A DNA stretch of 9,129 nucleotides from Clostridia bacterium (GTDB lineage Bacteria; Bacillota; Clostridia; Oscillospirales; CAG-272): assembly GCA_017461825.1 (NCBI GenBank), contig JAFTXB010000232.1, positions 1-9,129 on the forward strand. Direction: 5' to 3'. The position numbers and the translations under genes are program-made. Of this stretch, positions 1 through 5,683 are shown piece by piece; positions within the stretch are counted from its first letter, which is position 1; every line of letters begins with the position of its first letter. Under the pieces are notes generated by a model, which ran no database searches, was not told the origin of the DNA, and worked only from the letters and a program-made list of their open reading frames with translations.

Positions 1-13
1 TGCAAGGGGAAGT

Positions 14-35
14 GTCATTTTCGCAAGAAAATGAC
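14..35. repeat. Perfect 9-bp hairpin with GCAA tetraloop
   Basis: GTCATTTTC (14-22) pairs perfectly with GAAAATGAC (27-35) around a GCAA loop. GCAA belongs to the stable GNRA tetraloop class. No T-tract follows on the plus strand (next bases GATAGGG), so it is not a usual terminator. It may be part of a structured transcript or of an intergenic repeat that begins left of the window. Confidence 0.6.
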
Positions 36-64
36 GATAGGGTTGCTCGCACGGACGAAAACTT

Positions 65-91
65 CGATACTTTAATCGAGGATTAGTATCG
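65..91. repeat. Bulged hairpin, 7 + 4 bp
   Basis: CGATACT (65-71) pairs with AGTATCG (85-91). Inside it AATC (74-77) pairs with GATT (81-84) around GAG, leaving a two-base TT bulge at 72-73. Eleven pairs in a 27-nt element are more than expected by chance. The function is unknown, and it lies just left of the longer repeat element. Confidence 0.5.
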
Positions 92-120
92 TTTGCTTTG
101 GCAGACTATTGGTGAGCGTT

Positions 121-247
121 TATAGATCCCTGCGTCAAGCCGCTTTGCGGCTTTCCTTGGTTTTGCTCCGTTCGGCAAGCCTCACCTACGCAAAACTTCG
201 ACTTCGGGCAACAAGCTACGCTTGTTTTCCTTCGCTCAGGATGACAC
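121..247. repeat. Dispersed intergenic repeat, GTCATCCTGAGCGAAG...GGATC family
   Basis: Read on the minus strand, the right end begins GTCATCCTGAGCGAAGG (245 leftwards) and the left end finishes GGGATC (130-125). This matches the outline of a short imperfect-palindromic repeat that I recall as very common between genes in many gut and environmental bacteria. Two perfect internal hairpins are visible. AAGCCGC-TTT-GCGGCTT lies at 137-153 and AACAAGC-TAC-GCTTGTT at 210-226. At about 120 bp it is longer than the simplest copies of such elements. It encodes nothing. Membership rests on memory of the end motifs, and no second copy is present in this window. Confidence 0.6.
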
Positions 248-272
248 GTAAATCGTCCGTTTAGGAGAACAC

Positions 273-338
273 ATGAAATGTTTTTTGCGCAAAGTCTTTA
301 CTAACGAATACCGCGCCCCTGCAAAAAAGCAAAATTGA
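273..338 (+). CDS. Doubtful 21-aa small ORF
   Basis: An ATG at 273 is preceded by AGGAGA (263-268), four bases upstream, and the frame runs 21 codons to TGA at 336-338. The peptide would be basic (K/R rich), starting MKCFLRKVF and ending KKQN. I do not recognise it. No promoter is evident immediately upstream, and the Shine-Dalgarno match may be chance in A/G-rich sequence. It could be a remnant of a larger gene, a small peptide, or noise. It is listed because the ribosome-binding context is better than that of most random ORFs here. Confidence 0.15.
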   Translation: MKCFLRKVFTNEYRAPAKKQN

Positions 339-474
339 ATTTAAAACTCCAACATAAGTATAGTGTATTTCCCCATTTTTTGCAAGCGTTTGAGTTGTCA
401 AAAATCGCGCTTTTTGATCGCTGATATTGAATGGAAATATTAACATATTATTTTATATTATCAATTTTTTTCTG

Positions 475-503
475 TTGACTTTAACTTGAATTTGTGATAT
501 AAT
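475..503 (+). promoter_or_regulatory. Sigma-A promoter of the AraC-family gene
   Basis: A -35 box TTGACT (475-480) and a perfect -10 box TATAAT (498-503) are separated by exactly 17 bp. Transcription would start near 510, giving a 5' leader of about 30 nt before the ATG at 541. The sequence just upstream (438-470) is almost pure A/T and could act as an UP element. It also holds two copies of ATATTAT (445-451, 455-461) one helical turn apart. Confidence 0.85.
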
Positions 504-521
504 TGTGTCAATTCATACGAC

Positions 522-531
522 AAAAAGGAGG
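522..531 (+). promoter_or_regulatory. Ribosome binding site fixing the ATG 541 start
   Basis: AAAAAGGAGG ends nine bases before ATG 541. An in-frame GTG at 505 would give 12 extra residues, but it sits at the predicted transcription start and its own codons would contain this Shine-Dalgarno sequence. ATG 541 is therefore preferred. Confidence 0.85.
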
Positions 532-540
532 CACTGTGTT

Positions 541-1419
541 ATGGAATCATTGAATGAATACAATTTTTTCTTTTTTCCTTTGCTCGACACGGATGTCAGC
601 CTGATTTTTGACAGCAATTTTTCCAACATGGCGCCGCCCATCCCCGGCATCCCTTTCCCCCATTTTCATGAAGTTTGGGAGCTTTATTGCGTTTCGGAAG
701 GCTCGGTGAAAATTCAAGTTTCAAAAGAGACCTACGTCATCAAAAAAAATCAGCTTTTTCTCATTCCGCCCTACACCGAGCACTATCTTGTTTCGGGCTC
801 TGACGATCTCCGCCGCACAAGCATCCGCTTTTTTACCGGCGCGGAATACGACAACGTGGAAAATACGGTGAAAACGATCTTAAAAAACACTGCCTTTAAA
901 ACGTTTACAATTTCCTCCCCCACCACGCAAATGCTGGATCAGCTAAAAGACCTCTACTTAGATTATGTCAACGAAAGCGCAAAAAACTCTTGGCTTTCCG
1001 CGCGCATCACCGCAATTTCGATGCACTTTTTCATCAACGTGTTTGAAACGCTGTCGCAAGCCAAGCATATTCAACCGCCCGCGCCAAAGCAAAAGGAAAA
1101 CTACGATTTGATGCTTCTCGAATACCTCATGCTTTGCGGCCCGCAAAAAATTACCCTCACTCAAATCGCAAATAAGCTCAATTACAGCGAACCGCAAACC
1201 GCACGTATCATCAAGAAAAAGTTTGGAAAGTCCTTTCGCACGCTGATCTCCGAAATCAAAATGAAAAAAGCGCGATTTTACTTGATCAAAACCAACGCCA
1301 GCGTGGATTATATCTCCAATTATCTCGGCTTTAAAAACCAAAACTCCTTCTTTTTCACCTTCAAAAAGGTTGAAGGAATGTCCCCCACCGAATACCGCAA
1401 GCTCCACAAAGAAGAATGA
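541..1419 (+). CDS. AraC/XylS-family transcriptional regulator with cupin sensor domain
   Basis: The 292-aa protein has the usual length and two-part layout of AraC-family regulators. The N-terminal cupin-like ligand-binding part has PHFHEVWEL at residues 40-48 (H41, H43, E47) and a second histidine, H81, in a PPYTEH segment. The C-terminal DNA-binding part spans about 190-288. Its first helix-turn-helix lies near LTQIANKLNYSE (206-217). The second lies near VDYISNYLGFKNQNSFFFTFKK (255-276) and is followed by the signature GMSPTEYRK (279-287). There is no signal peptide or membrane segment, so it is cytoplasmic. It has its own consensus promoter and runs convergent with the uronate operon. 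Control of that operon by a sugar ligand is plausible for this family, but the sequence does not prove it; the operon promoter lies outside the window. Family assignment is firm; ligand and targets are unknown. Confidence 0.93.
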   Translation: MESLNEYNFFFFPLLDTDVSLIFDSNFSNMAPPIPGIPFPHFHEVWELYCVSEGSVKIQVSKETYVIKKNQLFLIPPYTEHYLVSGSDDLRRTSIRFFTGAEYDNVENTVKTILKNTAFKTFTISSPTTQMLDQLKDLYLDYVNESAKNSWLSARITAISMHFFINVFETLSQAKHIQPPAPKQKENYDLMLLEYLMLCGPQKITLTQIANKLNYSEPQTARIIKKKFGKSFRTLISEIKMKKARFYLIKTNASVDYISNYLGFKNQNSFFFTFKKVEGMSPTEYRKLHKEE

Positions 1420-1420
1420 G

Positions 1421-1454
1421 TTTGTTTTTTGTCTGTTTTTTGTCTGTTTTTTTG
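1421..1454. repeat. Three tandem T-rich units (TCTGTTTTTTG)
   Basis: TTTGTTTTTTG (1421-1431), TCTGTTTTTTG (1432-1442) and TCTGTTTTTTTG (1443-1454) follow one another directly, starting one base after the TGA of the AraC-family gene. Slippage in the T runs would explain the 11 versus 12-nt unit lengths. On the plus strand the T runs could help transcript release, but no stem precedes them. Confidence 0.65.
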
Positions 1455-1500
1455 TCAGAAACTTCTTGAAAGAAGTTTCCGACACCTTCAAGAACTTTCA
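1454..1500. repeat. Hairpin-bearing intergenic repeat
   Basis: GAAACTTCT (1458-1466) pairs with AGAAGTTTC (1471-1479) around TGAA. The stem extends through one A/C mismatch to GTC (1454-1456) and GAC (1481-1483). Next to it, CTTCAAGAACTTTC (1487-1500) repeats part of the arm. Read on the minus strand, the pattern (GAAAGTTCTTGAAG, then GGAAACTTCT and its inverse) resembles an intergenic repeat I recall from clostridial genomes, where it often yields spurious ORFs. No T-tract follows the stem on either strand, so it is not a standard terminator. Confidence 0.5.
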
Positions 1501-1605
1501 TAAAAAATAGCATGTGGATATTGTGGGGTGTTTGTGCGCTATCCCTTTGTTTTTGAACGGGTATGGGTAAGTTTGATCGCTTTATCCGAGCAACAGCTCC
1601 CGCAA

Positions 1606-1632
1606 CCGTTTTGGGACCACCACCCAAAACGG
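1606..1632. repeat. 10-bp palindrome flanked by GCTCCCG direct repeats
   Basis: CCGTTTTGGG (1606-1615) pairs perfectly with CCCAAAACGG (1623-1632) around a 7-base loop. GCTCCCG occurs on both sides, at 1596-1602 and 1633-1639. No T-tract follows on either strand. It could be an intergenic repeat or a protein-binding palindrome; nothing in the window decides this. Confidence 0.5.
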
Positions 1633-1670
1633 GCTCCCGAAAAATTTCTGCGTTTTGTTCAAAAAATGAT

Positions 1671-1718
1671 AAAAAGTGCTGCTTTGATCGCCTTGAAAAA
1701 GTGACCGAAGCAGCACTT
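1671..1718 (-). terminator. Rho-independent terminator of the uronate operon, probably bidirectional
   Basis: On the minus strand an 11-bp perfect stem, AAGTGCTGCTT with AAGCAGCACTT (1718-1708 and 1684-1674), begins four bases after the uxaC stop codon. It is followed by TTT (making five Ts in a row with the stem end), ATCA, and a further run of Ts (1666-1661). The loop can form a short inner GGUC/GAUC stem. On the plus strand the same stem is followed by ATTTTTA (1719-1725), so it may also stop transcripts coming from the AraC-family gene. Confidence 0.85.
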
Positions 1719-1722
1719 ATTT

Positions 1723-3111
1723 TTACAGTCCGAAATAACGGATGGAGTTATGATAGCAGATATTTTGAACGACCGTTCCCACCGTTTCGATTTCTTGCGT
1801 CATTTCGCCCTTTTCCATCATGCCGCCGAGATAATTGCAAAGAATTCGGCGGAAATAATGATGGCGGGGATAGGACAAAAACGAACGGCTGTCGGTGAGC
1901 ATGCCCACAAAGGCTGCAAGGTGTCCCGTGGCGGTGAGATCCTCCAAGTGTCGCTCCATGCCAACCTTGTTGTCAAGGAACCACCACGCGGGGCCGTACT
2001 GCATCTTTGCGCACGCGCCGCCGCTTTGGAAACAGCCGATAAGCGTCATCATTTCGGTATTCATTTTGGGATTGAGATTGAACAGGATGGTTTTGGGCAG
2101 ACGGTCTTCGGAATCCAAACGGTCTAAAAGCCGTGAAAGCGCGCTCATGCTGTTCGTGTCCGAAATGCTGTCGTAACCCGTGTCGGGGCCCAGCCGTTTC
2201 ATCATTTTGGAATTATTGTTGCGCATGGCACCCAAATGAAGCTCGGTTCCGATGCCGTATTTTGCGTACAGCCCCATGAGATAATAGGTCAAGTAGCCCT
2301 TAAAGCATTCAACATCCTGCTTTGTGGGAAGAACGCCCGAATAAACATGGGCAAACACACGTTCGGCATCCTCGCGCCTCGGAACGGCACAAACCTTTTC
2401 AAGCGCAATATCCGCCGCCTTTGCCCCCACGGCAATAAAAGCCTGCAAGCGCTTTTCAATGGCGGTTTCCAGATCCCCGAGGTCGTTGATCGGGTGGGTC
2501 AGCGCCTGCAATTTTGCAACCTGTGCGAGATAATCGGGCGCATCGATGTTCATAATGCGGTCTGCGCGAAAGGCAGGGGCAACCCGAAAGGCATAGTCCT
2601 TTTTGGCGATCTCCTCAAAGACCGAAAGGTCGTCAAACACCTCATTTGTGGTAAACAGATGGGTAACGTGCGACTGCTCGATCAGGGCTTGCGGTGTGAT
2701 CCGATTGGCGGCTATGTAGGCGTTGCAGGTCTCCCAGATTGCCTCGGCATTTTGCTCGTTGATCTCAAGCTCGCATCCGAAAAACTCCTTCAATTCCACC
2801 TGCGACCAATGGTACAGAGGGTTGCCGAACGCCGTTCCCAGCACACGGCAGTAGGTCAAAAATTTTTCTTTGTTTGTGGCGTCGCCCGTAATATATTTTT
2901 CATCCACGCCACAGTTGCGCATCAAACGCCATTTGTAATGATCTCCCGACAGCCAGATCTCAAACAGATCGGCAAACGGCTCATTTGCAAGGATCTGCCG
3001 CTCGGACAGGTGGCAATGGTAATCAAAGATCGGCATTTTTTGGGCATACTCGAAATAGAGCCTTTCGGCGGTGGGGGTGGTCAGCAAAAAATTATTTTGA
3101 ATGTAGCTCAT
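1723..3111 (-). CDS. uxaC: Uronate isomerase (glucuronate/galacturonate isomerase)
   Basis: The 462-aa product is UxaC, an amidohydrolase-fold isomerase that converts D-glucuronate to D-fructuronate and D-galacturonate to D-tagaturonate in the cytoplasm. Length is close to the family norm of about 470. Family hallmarks are the IFDYHCHLS segment (residues 28-36, with the metal-site pair H32 and H34), SGDHYKWRLMR (55-65), FGNPLYHWSQVEL (95-107), and the C-terminal GMLTDSRSF region with D407 and R409. The ATG at 3111 is preceded by AAAGGGGG overlapping the stop of the upstream gene, ten bases away, so the two genes are probably translationally linked. It is the last gene of the operon; a terminator starts four bases after its stop. 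It serves both uronate branches, so it does not by itself identify the sugar being used. Confidence 0.97.
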   Translation of the reverse strand: MSYIQNNFLLTTPTAERLYFEYAQKMPIFDYHCHLSERQILANEPFADLFEIWLSGDHYKWRLMRNCGVDEKYITGDATNKEKFLTYCRVLGTAFGNPLYHWSQVELKEFFGCELEINEQNAEAIWETCNAYIAANRITPQALIEQSHVTHLFTTNEVFDDLSVFEEIAKKDYAFRVAPAFRADRIMNIDAPDYLAQVAKLQALTHPINDLGDLETAIEKRLQAFIAVGAKAADIALEKVCAVPRREDAERVFAHVYSGVLPTKQDVECFKGYLTYYLMGLYAKYGIGTELHLGAMRNNNSKMMKRLGPDTGYDSISDTNSMSALSRLLDRLDSEDRLPKTILFNLNPKMNTEMMTLIGCFQSGGACAKMQYGPAWWFLDNKVGMERHLEDLTATGHLAAFVGMLTDSRSFLSYPRHHYFRRILCNYLGGMMEKGEMTQEIETVGTVVQNICYHNSIRYFGL

Positions 3112-3121
3112 ATGTCCCCCT

Positions 3122-4282
3122 TTAAAAATTCAACGCGTCGATCGGGATCAAGGCAACCTCACGCCGTCCGTTTTGCACGGTGTCAAAGCTGATGTGCGAG
3201 CCGCCAAAGACAAAGCGCGCGTGAAGATCGCAACGAATGTCATCCGAGGGCGGCTTTACAGTCTTTGCGCGCAACAGCTCGCGGCTCTCGCCGCTGCGGA
3301 GGCTGTACGCCATGAGATAGCGGTAGCCATCCAGCGGATAGCCGTCCCCGATGATATAGTTGCCATCGGGAGACATATTGCAGTGGATGTCGCGGTTCTT
3401 TTCCCCGTGGAAATACGGCATGTCGTATTCGATCCACTCCCCCGTATCGGTGTTGATGCGGTACATTCCCATTTTTTCGGGTGTCACACTGCAATGCGCA
3501 ACCAGCTCCACGTTGTTGATCCAATTGTAGTGCGAAAAATAGGTATTTGGCAAAACGGTGTGGATATTTCCATCAAGATCGCCAATCACAAGAGAGGTCG
3601 ACCATGCCCACCACACCTTGGGAAAATTGCGCACCAGCATGACGAACCGATCGGAGGCGGGATTAAAGGTGATGTGATTTACCAGGATCTTATCCTCGGC
3701 GGTAAATCCCGCAGCGGCATAAAGCTTATCGTAAGAAATGATCTGCTTTGACGTGCCGCTTGTCAGATCAACGAGGAACACACCGTCCTCGGCAGGCGCG
3801 TTTACGTCTGCGTATTCGTCAACAAATCCCGCGTAGCCGTATCCCGGGCGAAAAGCAAACACGCGTCCAAAATTGATAGCAAGCCCCCATTTGCCGTCGG
3901 GCGAGATATTTGCCGTTGCGCGGTCGCAAAGCTTTTCTTCCCCCGTTTTGATATTTTGCAAAAGGGTGTAAAATTTGCCGTCGCGACGAACGTTATAGCA
4001 GATCGTGTCGGCGAGCGTGGGATGATATTGGAGCATTGCCCCTTGCTGAAAATTCCAAGCCGTTGTTTCACCGAGCTTGACAAAGGTTCTGTTCTCCAGA
4101 TACCCTACCTCGGCAACGTCACCTTCCTCGGGAAGTCTGTCCATAAACCCAACTCTGTGGCAAAGATGCTTGCCGCAGGTGCCGGTTGCGTTCATGTCGT
4201 AATATCCGAAAAAGTAATGCGCGCCGTCGTCGGGTGTGATGATCTGCACGTCCTTGTAAAATTCACTTATGATCTCTTGCAT
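3122..4282 (-). CDS. PL22-like (oligogalacturonate lyase-like) beta-propeller protein
   Basis: The 386-aa protein has no signal peptide or membrane segment. Its repeating strand pattern with SPDGK/SPDGN turns (residues 127-131, 304-308) is that of a TolB/WD40-like beta-propeller. Conserved-looking motifs are AHYFFGYYD (21-29), AWNFQQGAMLQYHP (75-88), RPGYGY (145-150), VNHITFNP (201-208), SHYNW (250-254), RDIHCNMSPDG (297-307) and IRCDLHARF (349-357). Histidines H22, H203, H251, H300 and H354 sit in these motifs and could line the central channel. Oligogalacturonate lyases of family PL22 are seven-bladed propellers using a His/Gln metal site, so a cytoplasmic lyase or related activity on a uronate oligosaccharide is the leading guess. 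Its place between uxaA (24-nt gap) and uxaC (10-nt gap) ties it to uronate use. AGAGG at 4291-4295 supports ATG 4282. I cannot assign a reaction; a non-catalytic sugar-binding role is possible. Confidence 0.7.
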   Translation of the reverse strand: MQEIISEFYKDVQIITPDDGAHYFFGYYDMNATGTCGKHLCHRVGFMDRLPEEGDVAEVGYLENRTFVKLGETTAWNFQQGAMLQYHPTLADTICYNVRRDGKFYTLLQNIKTGEEKLCDRATANISPDGKWGLAINFGRVFAFRPGYGYAGFVDEYADVNAPAEDGVFLVDLTSGTSKQIISYDKLYAAAGFTAEDKILVNHITFNPASDRFVMLVRNFPKVWWAWSTSLVIGDLDGNIHTVLPNTYFSHYNWINNVELVAHCSVTPEKMGMYRINTDTGEWIEYDMPYFHGEKNRDIHCNMSPDGNYIIGDGYPLDGYRYLMAYSLRSGESRELLRAKTVKPPSDDIRCDLHARFVFGGSHISFDTVQNGRREVALIPIDALNF

Positions 4283-4306
4283 GATTTTATCCTCTTTTCT
4301 GATTTT

Positions 4307-5683
4307 TTACAGCGTTACGCCATCTTTGAAAATCGATATTTCACGAAAGCCGTTTTTCTCGTTTTTTGTCTCCTCACCGGATGCAACAGACAGCACGTAC
4401 GCAAGCAGGTCATCTGTCAAGGTCGCCATTTCCGCACCATCCAACACGGGAGACGCATCAAAATCGATCCAACGGCGCTTGTGTTCTGCCAGCGCGCGGT
4501 TGGTGGAGATCTTAACGGTTGGCACGGCACCGCCCAGCGGTGTGCCTCTGCCCGTGGTAAAGAGCACCATCTGCACACCTGCCGCCATGAGATTGGTCAC
4601 CGCAACAATGTCGTTTCCGGGGCCGTTGAGCAAAGAGAGACCGCTTTTTGTGATACTGTCGCCGTAATCGAGCACGTCCACCACAGGAGAAAGCCCTCCC
4701 TTTTGCACGCACCCAAGCGATTTTTCCTCAAGCGTGGTAATTCCCCCAGCCTTGTTTCCGGGCGACGGATTTTCATATACGACCTGTCCGTGGCGGACAA
4801 AGTAATTTTTAAAATCATTGATCAAGCGCACCGTTTTATCAAACACCTCGCGCGATTGGCATCGCTCCATGAGCAAATGCTCCGCGCCAAACATTTCGGG
4901 AACCTCGGTGAGCACACAGCTGCCGCCATAAGAAACAACGCGATCACAAAGGCTGCCAACAAGCGGATTGGCAGAAATGCCGCTGTAACCGTCGCTGCCG
5001 CCGCATTTGAGCCCGAGACGAAGCTTGGAGATGCTGACAGGACTGCGCACAAAGGTATTGGCATAAGCTTTCAGCTCCTCAATCAGCCGCTCGCCCTCGG
5101 CAATTTCGTCCTCGGTATCCTGACAGTTGAGGAAGCGCACGCGCCGCTCATCGCAGTCGCCCAACACCTTTTTAAATGCTTCGATATTGTTGTTTTCGCA
5201 CCCAAGCCCGAGCACCAAAACACCGCCCGCATTGGGATGATTTACCATACCGCGCAGGATGAGCTGTGTTACCCTTTGATCGTCCCCCAACTGGGAGCAT
5301 CCAAACGGATGTACAAAAGCAAGAGCCCCGGTGCGGCGCGCAAGTTCCTCGGCGATCCTGTTGACGCACCCCACGGTATTGACGATCCAAATGTCGTTGC
5401 GGATCCCCACGTCTCCGTTCTCACGAACATATCCTTGAAAGGTCAAATCGCTGTCGATTGCGGTGATCCCGTAATCACGGTAGCTGTAGGAATATTCGAG
5501 GGTACCGGAAAGATTTGTCATCAGGTTGTGTGTGTGCACGTGCTCCCCTGCCGCGATCGTTTGCGTAGCGTGCCCTATGGGGGAGCCGTATTTGATCACG
5601 TTTTCGCCCGCTGCGATCTCGCATAGCGCGTATTTGTGACCGTCGGCGCGGACTTCTACGTTATCTCTCGGATGTATTTGCAT
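4307..5683 (-). CDS. uxaA: Altronate dehydratase
   Basis: UxaA converts D-altronate to 2-keto-3-deoxy-D-gluconate, the third step of galacturonate breakdown; family members are iron-dependent. The 458-aa product has an N-terminal SAF domain (about residues 1-75, including GEHVHTHN at 46-53). The large catalytic part contains GYVRENGDVGIRND (84-97), VHPFGCSQLGDD (124-135), LGLGCENNN (158-166), GLKCGGSDGYSGISANPLVG (224-243) and TTGRGTPLGGAVPTVKIS (376-393). Length is slightly under the roughly 495 aa of the E. coli enzyme. The frame stays open upstream to an ATG at 5755, but those 24 residues are unlike the family and only translate the 3' end of uxaB. ATG 5683 has GAGGTGGAG (5688-5696) before it and starts the SAF domain correctly. 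It overlaps uxaB by 23 nt, suggesting coupled translation. Confidence 0.95.
   Translation of the reverse strand: MQIHPRDNVEVRADGHKYALCEIAAGENVIKYGSPIGHATQTIAAGEHVHTHNLMTNLSGTLEYSYSYRDYGITAIDSDLTFQGYVRENGDVGIRNDIWIVNTVGCVNRIAEELARRTGALAFVHPFGCSQLGDDQRVTQLILRGMVNHPNAGGVLVLGLGCENNNIEAFKKVLGDCDERRVRFLNCQDTEDEIAEGERLIEELKAYANTFVRSPVSISKLRLGLKCGGSDGYSGISANPLVGSLCDRVVSYGGSCVLTEVPEMFGAEHLLMERCQSREVFDKTVRLINDFKNYFVRHGQVVYENPSPGNKAGGITTLEEKSLGCVQKGGLSPVVDVLDYGDSITKSGLSLLNGPGNDIVAVTNLMAAGVQMVLFTTGRGTPLGGAVPTVKISTNRALAEHKRRWIDFDASPVLDGAEMATLTDDLLAYVLSVASGEETKNEKNGFREISIFKDGVTL

Larger units (their letters stand above)
1..540. other. Intergenic region, structured left half and AT-rich right half
   Basis: No convincing protein gene lies here. 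The left half (about 14-226) has four perfect short inverted repeats: 14-35, 65-91, 137-153 and 210-226. The last two sit inside a dispersed-repeat-like element (121-247). The right half (about 330-505) is AT-rich and ends in the promoter of the AraC-family gene. A 21-codon ORF with a Shine-Dalgarno-like sequence (273-338) is the only possible coding element. I recognise no riboswitch, tRNA or other named RNA. Confidence 0.7.
1420..1722. other. Convergent intergenic region, repeat-rich
   Basis: This 303-bp gap between two converging stop codons has no credible gene. In order it holds a T-rich tandem repeat (1421-1454), a 13-bp near-perfect hairpin with a flanking half-copy (1454-1500), a 10-bp palindrome flanked by GCTCCCG direct repeats (1596-1639), and the terminator of the minus-strand operon (1671-1718). 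ORFs crossing it on either strand translate repeat sequence and resemble no family I know. Confidence 0.7.

Noticed and set aside
1..260. Riboswitch or attenuator for the regulator
   Set aside because: The hairpins lie upstream of the mapped-looking promoter at 475-503, so they would not be in the regulator transcript from that promoter, and no known aptamer is recognisable.
261..446. Minus-strand ORF of 61 codons upstream of the regulator
   Set aside because: No convincing Shine-Dalgarno, AT-rich low-complexity sequence and no recognisable family.
505..540. GTG 505 as start of the AraC-family protein
   Set aside because: It sits at the predicted transcription start and the real Shine-Dalgarno (522-531) would fall inside the coding region.
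1421..1454. CRISPR-like direct repeats
   Set aside because: The units are contiguous, T-rich and only 11-12 nt, with no spacers.
1361..1627. Minus-strand ORF of 88 codons across the convergent gap
   Set aside because: It translates the hairpin repeat and the T-rich tandem units (poly-K/T) and runs into the 3' end of the regulator. This is typical of spurious repeat-derived ORFs.
1563..1898. Plus-strand ORF of 111 codons starting in the gap
   Set aside because: It crosses the palindrome, the terminator and the antisense of uxaC, with no Shine-Dalgarno and no recognisable product.
2236..3192. Plus-strand ORF of 318 codons opposite uxaC
   Set aside because: It lies antisense to a full-length UxaC with clear motifs and resembles nothing known.
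3956..5626. Long plus-strand ORF of 556 codons antisense to uxaA and the propeller gene
   Set aside because: It is the complement of two well-recognised minus-strand genes, has no family resemblance, and reflects codon bias of the true frames.
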